Shown one piece after another: positions 1-12,060 of a stretch of DNA of 64,000 nt. Within the stretch, counting starts at the first letter, position 1, and the number at the start of each line of letters is the position of its first letter. Origin of the DNA: Ornithodoros turicata. Its lineage: Eukaryota; Arthropoda; Arachnida; Ixodida; Argasidae. The position numbers were made by a program, and so were the translations under genes. The stretch lies in assembly GCF_037126465.1 (NCBI RefSeq), contig NC_088207.1, positions 47,426,143-47,490,142 on the forward strand, written 5' to 3'. Under the pieces are notes generated by a model. That model was not told the origin of the DNA. It worked only from the letters and a program-made list of their open reading frames with translations, and searched no databases.

Positions 1-2385
1 GGTCACATTAACGGGACTTTTGAATGTTATACATAAAAGGCAGGATTCTTAGAGATTGTCGTTGTAGATTGATAATGTGCGCGTTTCGCAGGTCTGCTGG
101 AGGTGATATGGGGAATACATATTTGAAGATCGTTATCTCCCAGGCGATATCTTCGGCGTTTCGTTGTTATATAATGGACGGGAGGACCGCGTATCTTGAT
201 ATCGTGCAGCCAGTGGAGTCAAGTGTCATGCTAGTAGACCCTCACCAGTGTTAATCTACCCATGCCCAGGACTTCCGTAATATCGTTTTTTTTATATCAC
301 ACTTCAAATCAAATCAAGTCGAATCAAATCAAATCAAATCAAATCAAATTTATGGAATTTTCAAGCACAAACTACTCTCATTTTCCTTTTTTGTCGCAAA
401 TGCACGACGGACGCAGCCGGTAAGTGCTAAGAAAAGTAGCGCGATGCTTATTTGCTAAAGCTATTTCGTATTGGCTGTTCACCCTGCTTTTCGCTGCTTT
501 TCCCACAGGCTGTGACTGTTGGAGTAGCCAGTCCGGGTGGCCTCCGTACCAACACGGCCCTGTTTTTTTCTCTCTCTCTCTCTCTCTTTTCTATCCGATT
601 ACACCCAATTACAGTTCCCCGTTGCTGTGGCCTGTGGGTCAGTAAAGAAACAGACGGGTATGCACAGTAAACTTTTTTTACAACTTTCGGCGTGTAAAAG
701 GCATGCTTGTCGTAAATAAACACCCCTTTTTTTGTACTCCGCAAGCTCAATTGAAAGGTGTAATAACAGTGTCCAGAAAGGTGTTTGCAGAACAGCCATC
801 TGAAACGGTGGTTTAAATGGAATATAACCCCCTGACGTGGTGTCTTCTGTAGAATACGCCCTTTAAAATTGTGCTCATGCGTGATGCACCCATATACCGA
901 ACTTAGCAGGGTGTTTTTTTCGAAACACTCTTCTGTACAATGTGACACTTACACCACAAAGGCGTGTTCCATGCGACAAGACTTTTACAGCCGAAAAGTG
1001 TAAAATAAAGTTGCTGTGAGCTTGAGATTGACATGGTTCATCCAAGGCTCCCTCGTCTGCAACGCGGCCTTCCGTTCACAATACATGATGTGCCGTTCAA
1101 CCCATTGCCGCGTCAAAGACGCGTAAAGTAACACCTTTTCCTTGCTTGCGTCTCCTTTTTACTTTTCCGTCATCATTTTATTTCGGAACGCCGTCAAATG
1201 AGCAGGGCTTAACAAGGCCGCGCAACGAACGTTAGCAATTTCCATAGAGAGGGAAAGAGTTGAATGCATTCTTATCAAAAAGTCAGCGCATAGAAATATG
1301 GATATACCGCTTCTACACACGCGAGGTTGATTTTTGCTAGAAGACGGGAAAATTGTATTATTTTGCTTTCCCAACCCTTCTCTCCGCGGCCTCCGCTTAA
1401 GTTCGTTAGTGGAAGGTCTGCGAATTTTCATATATTTACATACGTTTGCATTCACTTTATGCGCCGTGCTATGGACATAGCTTGAGCGGAGTTTAGTTCT
1501 GGTCTCTTATATATGATGGCTTTCTTTTTTGCTATGCCCGTATATACCTGTAGGATCTTGAAGCGCATTTATATATCTGTATCATATAGAGCTTTTGTAT
1601 TGTGTTTGTAGTATTCAAAGGAATTATGTCATGACGATTCTTTTGAAGATTACCTATATAGGTTCAAGAAGGACACAAATCTCGGACGCAAATCGTAGTT
1701 GCCGTAACGATGATGAAATTATAAGCTCGCGAATAACGCGTTTGATGGTTAGTTCTGGCTCTTTTCAGTGATCCGCAAACCAAGTGTGAGATATAATTAT
1801 TAATATTACGTAATTAATTATTACATTGGATTGGAAATCGTGATCGTGCAAGTGGAAGCGCGAGGTGAAGTTGATGCTGTTATTTGTCATTCGCTAAAGT
1901 GCTAAAGTGCGTGCATTCGTTCTGACTCCGGTTGTGCATTTGAACCACCTTGAAACGGAAAAAAATGAAGTACATGAAAATGAAACGAAGTTTTAGAAAG
2001 AGAGATCCATCGTACATCTGGAAAGATATCGAATTGCACTGACCGCAGCAAATATAGAGTTTCCCGAGAACTATACGTCATTGTCACGTGATGTGCCGAC
2101 TGATGTGCAAAACAAACACGCGAATGGTTCCAAGGGTGACCGGCACCCACCACTGTGGCGCTTCAGTCGCTGCAATGTTTACATACTACACCATGCATAA
2201 CACGGAGAACTCTATTGAGAAACACGATTTCTCGCGGGATGATAAGAACAGCAAGCAGTATTTATTTTTCTTAAATATTTTATCTAACCTGGGAAGCAAA
2301 CACGCAAAAGCAACTGTCACAGTGGAGTGTAATAAAGTGAATTCAGATATAGATGACGTAATTGTCGCCTCATACAACTGCTGAG
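1..2385. other. Intergenic, no gene seen
   Basis: AT-rich non-coding sequence. It holds an AAATC-type tandem repeat (about 305-349) and a CT dinucleotide run (about 569-588) preceded by GGAGTAGCCAG, a tail word also seen in the repeat at 2386-2810. Open frames here are short and show no recognisable domain. Confidence 0.5.
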
Positions 2386-2810
2386 GAACACCTTTATTCT
2401 TTATCACATCACCATCACCATCGACCAATACCACCGACGTTCACGACGGGAGCATCGGCTTCGAGTGTCAATCACACTATGATATCTGCCGTGACAGCAT
2501 CAACGACTCATAATTCACACGGTGAATGTGTGATGTGTCCTGTGTGTGCCCCCGGTGATTTCGCCACTTTACTCTAACTTGGGCGCAGCTCTTGAACTTT
2601 TGACCTACATGTTGAACTCCATTATCATCTCTGTTCGTCTCTGGACATCATCCTTTTGCGTTTTCATCATCTCATCATCGGATTGAACTTTCTGTATTAA
2701 GTGTACTGGGGTAGCCAGTTTGACTTCGTCGAAACTCACATCCCCATTTTTTTTTCTTTATTCACATCACATCACGTCACATCACTCATAATTGATACAG
2801 CATCGCTACT
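2386..2810 (+). repeat. Dispersed repeat, copy 1 (inverted partner at 4625-4865)
   Basis: Shares words with the reverse complement of 4625-4865, including GTGTGTGCCCCC, CTACATGTTGAACTCCAT and a GGGTAGCCAG / TTCGTCG / CACATCCCC end followed by T-rich sequence. The T-rich end and divergence suggest an old SINE or LINE 3' fragment. No coding capacity is seen. Confidence 0.5.
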
Positions 2811-4201
2811 CGTTTTTCATTGTTTTCTTTATTATTATTTATTTTTGTCCTCCCAGCGCAATTCTTTTTTGCCTTTTTGCAGTACTCGCTGCCGATCCAA
2901 TATAGCTCTTAACTTTCCTCTATCTCTCGCACGAACTACACATCATTTTTATTCCTGCACAATATCGGTTTGGTAATGCACGCGAGAGAAAAATCAATGA
3001 TGAAGGACTTTAGAACTGGATTGGATTGGATTGGATATGAAGGAAAAATATGGAGGGCGAACGAATAGATACCTCATTCTCGAGCTGCTTTGCAAAATAG
3101 CGCATCGGCAGGGCCCGAATTGTCATGCGTACGGAGCTCATTTTAAAACGCAGGTCTCGTTACCAGCTCAATCTAATCCGATGCTAATTCAATTCTAAAG
3201 CGGCGCCAAACCCGAGTTCGCGTTAATTTTCAAGATATACACGGGAAGACTACATACTCCAAAGCAACACGATCCATACGAGCCCATTTATAAGCGGACC
3301 TTCGAATCGCAGGAGGCCTTTTTTGTCCTATGTCGCTCGTGTCAAAGTGACTATACTACGCTCTGTGAAAGGGAAGTGAGGAATATTCGGTTCAAAGTGG
3401 GCAGCATTTGCATGGAGGAATATTGAATTAGCTTCGATCTGGCGAACAAAGTTGTTGCGGCCTTTAGCTCGCTAGCCGATCGAGCTAGTTGGAAAAAGTT
3501 TTGCGTAGTTGGGGTCCTGGCTGGAATGATGGAACCAGTGAAGCGATCGGTGTTGCTTTCTCGGAATTTTGGCATCGTGTATGGGAGTTACTTTCGACTG
3601 TTTTTGGTTAGAATGCTACGAATTGGAAGCCAAGATGTGAGAATCTTTCACAGGAATGGGGTTATTTGGACTAAAAAGGTGAGCGGTATAGGATTGTTTG
3701 GGGTAGAGCGAACCGAATTATTTTATTTTCACACGCGGACACCAACTTCATCACTCACTTTTCTTTCTGTGAAGCTGCTGCCGACGAACCTGTAATCTAT
3801 AACAAGGCCAACTCTGGAATATGCAACTATGAGGTCCCCACCAAAAAAGTGCACTTCGCAAAATTTAAAGGACCGGACTGTAAGAGTTATATCTTCTGCG
3901 CACGGCAAGAACTTATATACACCTCACCTATAAGACCTCACGGTTGTTGATGGGCACCGTTCAAAATAAAGTATTATTATTATTATTATATTAGTAACCG
4001 GATTAAGACGTAAAGTGATGGAATTAGATACATTAGAAAAACATAGAAAAAATCGATAGGCACCGAAATTGCGGGGAAAATCATTGTGGGCAATCGATCA
4101 GCCTACGTTAAAATCTTTACTAAACTGAATCAGTTGTATTAATTTTTCGGTGATTCGCAATTGATTTGATTATGTTAGTACGTTGCTACCTTTATGAAAA
4201 C
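2811..4201. other. Intergenic, no gene seen
   Basis: Unremarkable AT-rich sequence ending in GGGCACCGTTCAAAATAAAG followed by an ATT microsatellite (about 3971-3990), which looks like the 3' tail of a LINE-type retroelement. Confidence 0.4.
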
Positions 4202-4536
4202 CCTACAAGATGTGATCGTAGATGGGTAGAAATCCAGCGAACCGGTAGAATGTAGGAAGGGAGTTGCCTCAGGACAGAAGCCGCCGATATTTCGAACAGA
4301 GACTGTTCTTCTTCTGGGCACCGTCCTCATCATTGGCATGGTATTTAAAGGGTTAGGTGTGACGTGTTTAAAGGTTCATGCGAAAATGCATGCGCATGAA
4401 CCTTTAAACACGTCACACCTAACCCTTTAAATACCATGCCAATGATGAGGACGGTGCCCAGAAGAAGAACAGTCTCTGTTCGTCGAAATATCGGCGGCTT
4501 CTGTCCTGAGGCAACTCCGTTCCTACAAGATGTGAT
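4202..4536. mobile_element. Large near-perfect palindrome (fold-back element) bounded by a 15-bp direct repeat
   Basis: Arms of roughly 120-130 bp, about 4252-4381 and 4390-4527, are reverse complements with very few differences and a short loop near 4381-4390. The arm contains GATATTTCGA and GACTGTTCTTCTTCTGGGCA. CCTACAAGATGTGAT occurs at 4202-4216 and again at 4522-4536, just outside the right arm and about 40 bp outside the left arm, and could be a target-site duplication. High arm identity suggests a recent event. Confidence 0.75.
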
Positions 4537-4624
4537 GTGTGATATCGTGTGTGAAGTAATGTTGCGTGTGCCTCTTATTCTTTCCCGTTACGGGTGGACA
4601 TAACTATTATGTTGGCTAACTACT

Positions 4625-4865
4625 ACTAAATAAGAAAAAAAGTAGTGATGATGGCGATGGTGATGTGATAGAGCAAAAAAATGGGGATGTGACCTACGAC
4701 GAAGTCGTCGAATTGGCTACTCCAGGACGCTTACACACAGAAAATACAAACAGATGAACGAGTTAAGGTGATGGAGTTCAACATGTAGCTCAAAGGTTTC
4801 AACCAAGTGAATGTAAAAAGTCGGAATCGCTGGGGGCACACACAGCACACATTCAGCAAAAGTAG
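4625..4865 (-). repeat. Dispersed repeat, inverted copy of 2386-2810
   Basis: Reads on the - strand with the same block order as 2386-2810, with substitutions and indels. The central GTTCAACATGTAG and GGGGGCACACACAGCACAC blocks are clearest. Confidence 0.5.
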
Positions 4866-5039
4866 CATTCAGCATTCGGAAAAAAAGTAGTTATAGACCC
4901 GAATTATGTCCACTTATTGTTCCATTTCTCATCTGCTTTCAGTCGACTCTCCTCAGCACAATAAGCATGTTTTCCTCTCGAAGGATCGACCTTTCATTCT
5001 CGATCTGACTGAATCTCCAGCCATATAGTATATGCATTG

Positions 5040-5260
5040 GGCGTGCGTTTGAGAGTGGCGCATCGGAGGCTGATTAGCATAACTGCTAAACGATAACAAA
5101 TTGTCGAATCATGTCGGCGGCCCCAGAAACTTCTTTCGGAGTGAGTAATGGCGGCAGTCCGGGGACCGCTTCCCTAATTGCTAACGAGCTAAGCCTAACG
5201 GACTCATTTGCATATTCTCGGCATTAAGCGACGCTGTTTCGCTGGGCGAAGGGGGGAGGC
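5040..5260. promoter_or_regulatory. Candidate cis-regulatory block with octamer and homeodomain words
   Basis: A unique-looking block with CATTTGCATA (POU octamer-like, about 5207-5216), CTAATTGCTAACGAG and GATTAGCATAAC, free of the repeats that surround it. Its location about 8 kb upstream of Mnx is compatible with an enhancer. This is inference from composition only. Confidence 0.3.
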
Positions 5261-7258
5261 CATGAAGGGCTCGCAATTAGCTCTCTCATTACAACCCTGG
5301 CTACGAGATTAAGTCAAGCTGCAACGCCGCGTCGCCTAGGGCGCCTCTCTCCGCCTCACTCTCACCCTCATTCGTCCTTTCTTCCAGATTTTTGTGATTA
5401 ATTTCTTTTAGAGTTTATCCTAGAATACTGTCTTTTCTTTTAAAGTTCCCTTTTGAACACGTGTGATTTATTCTCTTGACATAGATGCCTTGCATAGATG
5501 AGTGTTGCCTTCCTGGATTCATCGGCTCGGGTCGGGCGAGCACTTTTCCTCTTTTCTTCCCCCCCCCCTCTTTTTCGAGTGTGAATGGGTTGAGGGTCAT
5601 AGCGATATGAAAACGAGTATCACGAATACTACATTACATTACATTGTAGTATAACGTTAAAGCCTAATTGTGGGAAGTCCAAATCGAATGTCACCTCCTC
5701 TTTTTTGTTGTTATTAATATTATTATTTTTGTAGACACAAAATACGGAGTTTAGTCATAATAGTAATCGTTAGTAGTACAAATAATAATAGTAATGCTAG
5801 TAAAATAATAATCGTGAAGGAAAGTAGACGGGAATGTTTTTCTGCTAAAAGTTGCCCGCGTGTGATGTTTCGGCGTTCGCCTAATAAAGCCTTCCGGTAT
5901 ACAGGGCCTTGTACTTTTTGCAGTGAGATCGGAAAATGTTGCTTGGTGAATTCGACAGCCTAGTATAGTTTCACTAGCGCATTGAGTCGCCATTGTTGTA
6001 CATTCATTCTCTATTCTTTTCCCACTTTTTAGAATCGAGTATCAGCGCTCTGCCCCCTGATTTCAATCGAAGAAATATAGCCAGTAAACTCTCGTCTGGC
6101 CGGCTAACCCTTTATAATTAAAAAAAAAAAAAAATTGAAATAAGTACTTGGGCTCGTGAAAACGCAAATACAGTTTGGGTACATGAATGCGTGAATACAA
6201 TATATGAATACAACCTCCGTACGTGAACACGAATGATATCAGATGTTAAAATTCGTGAGACATTTCTTGCAGCAGAATTCCTCGTGAATTTGAGAAGTGC
6301 GGTTAATAGCACATAATTTTAGATGTCTCGGGGATCCGTCCTGTATATGTATATTATTCGCATGTGCGTTTATGGGAGGGACACCTTTAGTGCATAAGCG
6401 TTGGCATATTATTGCGTGCCCATTTACATTTTACATAGATTATATTAAAATTTTATTGCACAAAGGTTCGCTCTGATTTGAACGGCAAGAACAAAAGGTA
6501 TAATAATAATAATAATAATAATAATAATTGGGATTAGCTTTACACGTAAGGTGAGTAAAAAAAAAAGAGCGTGAGAAAATGAAATTGAGCAAAAATTGGC
6601 CTGATTGATTACTTATTATACACGAAGCGACGAGGAAGATGTTGGACGGACTATCAGAAACACTAACGTACTTTCAACCTTTTTACCAAAAAGATAACAA
6701 GGTTGAACAAGGTTAAAAATTGGTCTGTTTGGTTCCCCATAAAATCGCTAAAAACCCCAGCGCATGGCAACACCTAAAAGGACGACACAAGTCGTAGCAC
6801 TGAACTCACAAACGAAGACTTTATTACTCAACTCTATCTGCATATATTTGCTTTTCCCTCTCCCCTACTTCTTCTTCTCAGCTTTTTGGTTGGTTGTTTT
6901 CTTTTCTTGTTTGCGATTCTGCTGTCAATCCTTCCTGATATGCCCCTTCGAGATAAACTGCTCTATATCCGAAGATAGGTAGACTGATGAGTTGCTGACG
7001 CACCTGCTTTTCTTATGTTGACCGTCTCCTGATATAGCACTGCCCCAACTTTCCTGCTTTGTAAAGAATTTTTGTGCCCTCAAAATTTGGTTCGCACTAC
7101 GGGCTGTCAATTTACCATATCCCGTTTTTTCTGTTAGCGTTATGTTCTTTTATAGAAAAATCGCGACATTCTTTGTGTTCGTCCGTCCAACGTTTTCTTC
7201 GTCGCCTCACTATTGATGTACAGCACCCGTCAACTTTAATAAAAACACTAGAATAATA
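5261..7258. other. Intergenic, microsatellites only
   Basis: No gene seen. Contains a poly-C/T patch (about 5560-5575), poly-A (about 6120-6134) and an AAT microsatellite (about 6499-6529). The stretch 6440-6500 recurs in direct orientation at about 7545-7640 (GTTCGCTCTGAxTTGAA and GAACAAAA.GG blocks). Confidence 0.45.
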
Positions 7259-7416
7259 GAAAAAAATTCGGCCTCATTTCCGAGCGCGGTAACAGCCGCC
7301 CTGGGGTGAACAAAATCATTGCGTTAAACTAAGAGAATAATTTTGTTCAATTAAGATTTCCTCATGGCCCTAAGGATTACTGTAATCGCGCTCGGGAACG
7401 AGGCCATATTTTTTCC
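7259..7416. mobile_element. Short palindromic MITE-like element
   Basis: The ends are imperfect inverted repeats of about 35 bp: left GGCCTCATTTCCGAGCGCGG and right CGCGCTCGGGAACGAGGCC, each with an A/T run outside. An inner inverted repeat GAACAAAAT / AATTTTGTTC continues the hairpin. No coding capacity. Confidence 0.55.
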
Positions 7417-8039
7417 GGTGTTATTATTAAGCTTGACGGGAGCTGTACAAAACAATGTGTTTATCCGTGATCTATAATGACGATCCGCTCTACCTGTAAC
7501 TTCGCTTCTCGAACCCCAGGGCGGCACGTGGAAACGATTGCACCAAAAATTATAGTAAAACCTTATTGTACGAAGGTTCGCTCTGACTTGAAACGGAACA
7601 AAGAAATTCGCAAGAACGGCATGAACAAAAAGGAACCGACTTTTTCGTAATGCGGCCGCACCCGTAAAGTTATTTTCCCTGCAGCACTTCTGTGAAACCG
7701 GCGAAGTGTGATTTACAGGCAGGAAGAATCATCATGTATTTGTTGTTGTTGTTGTTGTTGTAGTCAGTGGAACACCCGCACGCAAGCACAGGCAACAAAC
7801 GACGTACAACAATCGAGGGGCCGTGGTTGTGCGGTCAAATACAGGTATAGTCAAGCTTCGCTGCATATAGCGTTTCAAACTGGTGACCTCCCACAGAAAC
7901 AGCTGCGGTCGCTCTTTGCTCACGGAGGGCGATTTGTCGCTAATCTGCCTCCATTACATCTGACGCCTTCTCTCCCACACACGACGCCATGTTGGATCGC
8001 TCAGCACTCTCTGCATCATCATCACCTCCCCCTCCTCCC

Positions 8040-8330
8040 CCAGCTCGTCACGCTCCGCCTTCCAGTGATGACGTCAGGGCCCCTCCTCTTCTTCTTCCCC
8101 GCAGTCAGCGCCCCTCTCTCCCTGCGTCATTTATCGCGTCTTTTGAGGAAGGCCATGTTTGAAGAAGGCGCTTATATGGCCGGGCAAGTCAAAAGAAATA
8201 TGCCGCTAATGGCGTGATTAAGAATTCGTGTTTCAAGGTGGGGGAGCTCTAATTAATTACCACTGACGAGAGAGAACGAGAATCTTCTTTAGATGAGGTA
8301 GACGGGAAAATTAAAGCTGCATAAAAATAT
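8040..8330. promoter_or_regulatory. Candidate cis-regulatory block upstream of Mnx
   Basis: Unique-looking sequence with ATGACGTCA (CRE-like), CTTATATGGC (CArG-like), CATTTATCGCG, CGCTAATGGCGTGATTAAG and TAATTAATTA words clustered in about 250 bp. It is preceded by a TTG microsatellite (about 7738-7761). The open frame across it has no recognisable domain. Confidence 0.3.
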
Positions 8331-8637
8331 TTTAAATTACTCGGCGAAAGAACTAAGCGCCTCCCGAATGGCGAATACAGCCTGAGCCGAGGAGGATTGA
8401 TCGACTTGTGTTCGTTTTGTGCACACATGGACTCGCTGTGCGAGGCGAGATTTCGAATGATTGAGTATACGGTTCATTAAATAAAAAGAGGTGCGATTCT
8501 TGAATTGACATAGAATATATAGAGATAAGACGGTTCCTACTTTTTTGTGTTTGTAATTCCGAGGTCGACGTAGCTTGGAATTTCTATGCGTCTAAACGTC
8601 GTTTTTGACACCTTGTGACGGTGGCAGAGCATTGAAG

Positions 8638-8882
8638 CAGTGTAATATACGCTCCAAGGAAAAAAAGGAGGAGGGACAGAGAAGGAGAGTAATCACAGCT
8701 TCTAGATTGCAGTTACTCCCTAGTTTATTTCCGTAAAACTGAAATGTACTACTGCGAACTGCACAGCTTCACTAAACCTCGCATAAAGTTCCGTAAGTAT
8801 AGTTCCGAAAAGGACGAAATGGTTGCTGTAACGCATCTAGTCCCGAAAGGGGACTAAATCTACTCCTTTTTTTTATACAGTG
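8638..8882. mobile_element. TIR element, family also present at 26270-26410
   Basis: The right end reads, reversed, TACACTGTATAAAAAAAAGG; the left end carries a matching AGTGTAATATACGCTCCAAGG with an A-run. Internal words GAGTAATCAC.GCTTCTA and TTACTCCCTAG recur near 26287-26345, so this is a dispersed non-autonomous family. Confidence 0.45.
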
Positions 8883-9004
8883 TATTCGTTTAAAGTGAAG
8901 GTAAATGCAGTATTTGTGTCTACAGGAGCTGAAAATGCATATGCACATACCCGCTCAATTCTTTGCTCGTGTTTCTGTGATGTCTTTCGCGCTGTACATT
9001 TCAC

Positions 9005-9243
9005 ACTTTACGGCATACAAAAAAAAAAAAAAAAAAAAAAACAGGAGCACTGAAGATAATGGTAGATTTATTATGGTATACGAGCTTTCGTGCACGAGGC
9101 AACGATTCCTCCGTACCTGAGGAAGTGCATGCCTGGTGCACGAGAGCTCGTACCATAATCTTACACCTTCGTACATCTTCAGTGCTTTTGTTTTTGTGTT
9201 CTTCAACTACGGTCTTGACTTTCCACTTAACGGCATATAAAAA
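9005..9243. mobile_element. Hairpin element flanked by direct repeats
   Basis: Inner arms AGCACTGAAGAT..TTATGGTATACGAGC (from 9046) and GAGCTCGTACCATAA..ATCTTCAGTGCT (to about 9186) form a hairpin. Outside lie direct repeats ACTTTACGGCATACAAAA and ACTTAACGGCATATAAAA. A 24-base A run (9018-9041) is included. Confidence 0.5.
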
Positions 9244-9568
9244 ATATGGCGTTTCGCTTGACGGTGATCACGAGATCATCAGTGACCCTGTCGTTACCGA
9301 ACTCCGGTTTTGTCCTTGTGACGTATAACCACTAAGCGCTACAACCTTCGCCAAGCACTGGATAGAGTCAACCACAAAAGGCTTAGGAAGGCAGACTTCC
9401 ATATACTTGCCGACTGTGGGGGTCTGTTGAGGTGGAAGAACATATCTTGCTGTCTTGCCAAGATGTCATCAGCGCCGACAGCCAACTCAAAATAGGCAAC
9501 ATTCTGTGTTCCTGTACGAGCTATATCAAAGATCTCCAACTCCTGCAGGCGTTTAGGCGGGTTTTTCC

Positions 9569-10921
9569 AGTAATGGGCAAAGTATACCCCGAAAGTGTAC
9601 ATAAAGTAAAGTACCAAATACCTCGCATCATGAGTACTTGAAGTACAGTACAAAGTACACTCCATTACAAATGTACTTCAAGTAAACTACAAAGTACTAG
9701 TACTTTAAAGTACTCATCAAATACACTGTCAACTTAATTTGTATCACTTTGCATTTCACAGATATGTCTTGCGTTTCCTTGTAAAATTTTAGCACGCATT
9801 CTTGCCAAGTGCTATGACATGAAACTCGTGAATATGAACTGAATCACATGACATAATTTGCAGTTACATACACGGAGGCAGTCAGCTGTGCTGTGATTGT
9901 GCAAAATAGTATGATACCTTGACATGGTCCAAGCTCAGTGATCCCTGCCTGGTGGAGAGTTCTGGTATACTAATCTTCGGGTTTTACGCGCGAGGGAAAA
10001 TAAAGGCTCAAGCCAACAGAGATTTCTGAGCATTCCTTGCTGCTTCCTGAAATATAACATGTTTCAAAAAAGAATATGAGAAAATAAAAAGGACGAAGCG
10101 CAATGTAAAGATATTTTTTTTATAAATGAAGGTTTGATTTTTTTTTTTTTGCTGCAGCATTGTGATTCATGTGACCATAACGTAAAATGTAAAAATGGAA
10201 TGAAAGCATGTGTGCGTTTCAGACTACTTTATTTCATCATGTAATACCTAAAAGCCAATTACACATTGCGATATAGAATTATTATTAATTACCAATGGAG
10301 GAAACAATATAACAAAGCACTAGATTCATGCATCGGGAGAACTGAAATGACAAGACCATCTCTCTGACGGTCGCAGTGTCAATGTGTGCGTGTCTCTGCA
10401 TTCCAAACTTATGACTGTATATCATATAAACGTTCCTTGTCAGCCTTTCCAGCCCCTCAACAGTGGATTTTCTTTTTAAAAAATGCTCTTTAAAAGCTCA
10501 AAAGTGATTGTTGGTACTTTATGATTTTTGCCTGGATTCTCGGTTGGGTACTTGAGTACTTGACAGAAAAGTACTAGAAAAATGTATTTTAAGTACAGTA
10601 CGAAGTACCCAATTCGAAATGTATTTTAAGTACAGTATAAAGTACACATTCGAAACGTACTTAAAGTAAAGTGCAAGTACTCAGAAATGTACTTAAGGTA
10701 CGACTTGGGGCAAAAATTTACGGAACACCCAAGTGTCACATTTCTCAATTGGGGCGAGCCGACACAGATAGTGAGAGATGGATAGAGTTGCCGGGTCACC
10801 CCTTTCTTATTCAATCTCTTCCCGATATGATGAAGAAAAACGCTAGTGCCGTGTTTCGTAAACTTTTGTCCCAAAGCTGTACTACTTGAATACTTGGTAC
10901 TTCAAATACTCCCCATCACTG
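9569..10921. mobile_element. hAT-type non-autonomous element (1353 bp) with 8-bp target duplication
   Basis: Duplicated GTTTTTCC lies at 9561-9568 and 10922-10929. The ends are AGTAATGGGCAAAGTA and, reversed, CAGTGATGGGGAGTA, a hAT-like TIR. Subterminal regions (about 9590-9740 and 10540-10900) are packed with GTACTT/AAGTAC words. No transposase frame survives, so it would need a helper in trans. Confidence 0.8.
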
Positions 10922-12060
10922 GTTTTTCCTTTTTAGACATCACGCTAGTGGATGTGACTGTGACCACTGTCGTGGTTTCGTGGTTTCTGGGGTCCCCGTG
11001 TCTGCCACTTTTTGTTCTTTTATTTATTTTATCTCATCTTTCAATTTCGACTAGTGGAGGATCATGGGCGCTCACTCCATTATTTTTTTCTTTCACCAAA
11101 ACAAACAACCAACCACCAAAGCACCAAAATATTTGAGTAGAAATAGTTTGTTGTTTGGGATCTGAAAGTAGTTCTTGGATTTACTTCGCTACAACCAGTA
11201 CGCTAACGTACAACTTGCGTACAACTAACGTACAACGTCGCTAACTTGTAAACGTTACTCGAGAAAGGTAACTGATTACCGTTACTATTACTCTGGTGGC
11301 AAACGTTTTTTTTTTTTCTTCACCGTTTTTCAAAGTTTTCACCGTTACAAATGACTCCACTGAAATTGTAATAAGGTAACGGCTAAAAAGTAACGCGTTA
11401 CTTTGGTGGAGAGAAAATACGAAAACAATCTATTGCACACACTGTTTTCGTCTTTTCTCTCCGTCGACATGTACATTTTGGTAGAGCTGAAGCCACGGAG
11501 ATAAATCAGGAGAGCTAGTCGACATGGCAGTGTCGAAGAGGATAGAGGAAGGGCAATCGCAACCTTCACGAACTCACAATTCTCAACTTTCTCTGCGTGG
11601 ATCTCCTTCCAAAGTTCCAACGCGTTGACCCTTGAGCTCTTCACAATAGAAGCGCTCACCTGTTTTCGTATACATTTTAACTTCATCAACATCAACATCA
11701 ACATAACTTGGAAATTCTAGGAGACTCACTATGTTGGCAGCTCCACCTACTGTACATGCAGGAGGTTGTGGTAGGAAGAGATTAAGGTGTCGCCACAACA
11801 CTCAACATGCATGTGCCGAATACTATTAGTCTATTACAATGACCAACATCGTTGTACTGCAAAGCAAAGCAGATAGGAAAGGCTGTGATGGGACCTGTGA
11901 TGGGTTGATATCGTGTATGACTTTGCTTTGTCGAAAGCTTTGTCGAAAAGTGATCGATTACTTGTAGCCGATTACTCAAACTTGTAATCGGATTACTTGA
12001 AAAAATTACTTGCTCGGAAAATTAATCGACTATTCGCAAAATTACTCGAGCCCTCAGGTT
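10922..12060. repeat. Repeat-rich intergenic DNA with GTTACT/GATTACT subterminal-type arrays
   Basis: 11260-11410 and 11945-12050 are rich in CGTTACT, GTAAC and GATTACT words and resemble subterminal arrays of hAT-type elements; the right edge reads, reversed, GAGGGCTCGAGTAATTTTGC. No paired terminus or target duplication could be fixed. No gene seen. Confidence 0.35.

Noticed and set aside
3526..3795. 89-residue + strand frame
   Set aside because: No domain, no splice sites with consistent phase, no neighbours.
7708..8217. 169-residue open frame after a TTG repeat
   Set aside because: Begins in a microsatellite (poly-Cys), is His/Leu/Pro low complexity and has no recognisable domain or splice partners.
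9339..9665. 108-residue - strand frame with a protein-like composition
   Set aside because: It runs into the hAT-type element at 9569 and matches no family I recognise; could be a decayed transposon fragment but cannot be supported.
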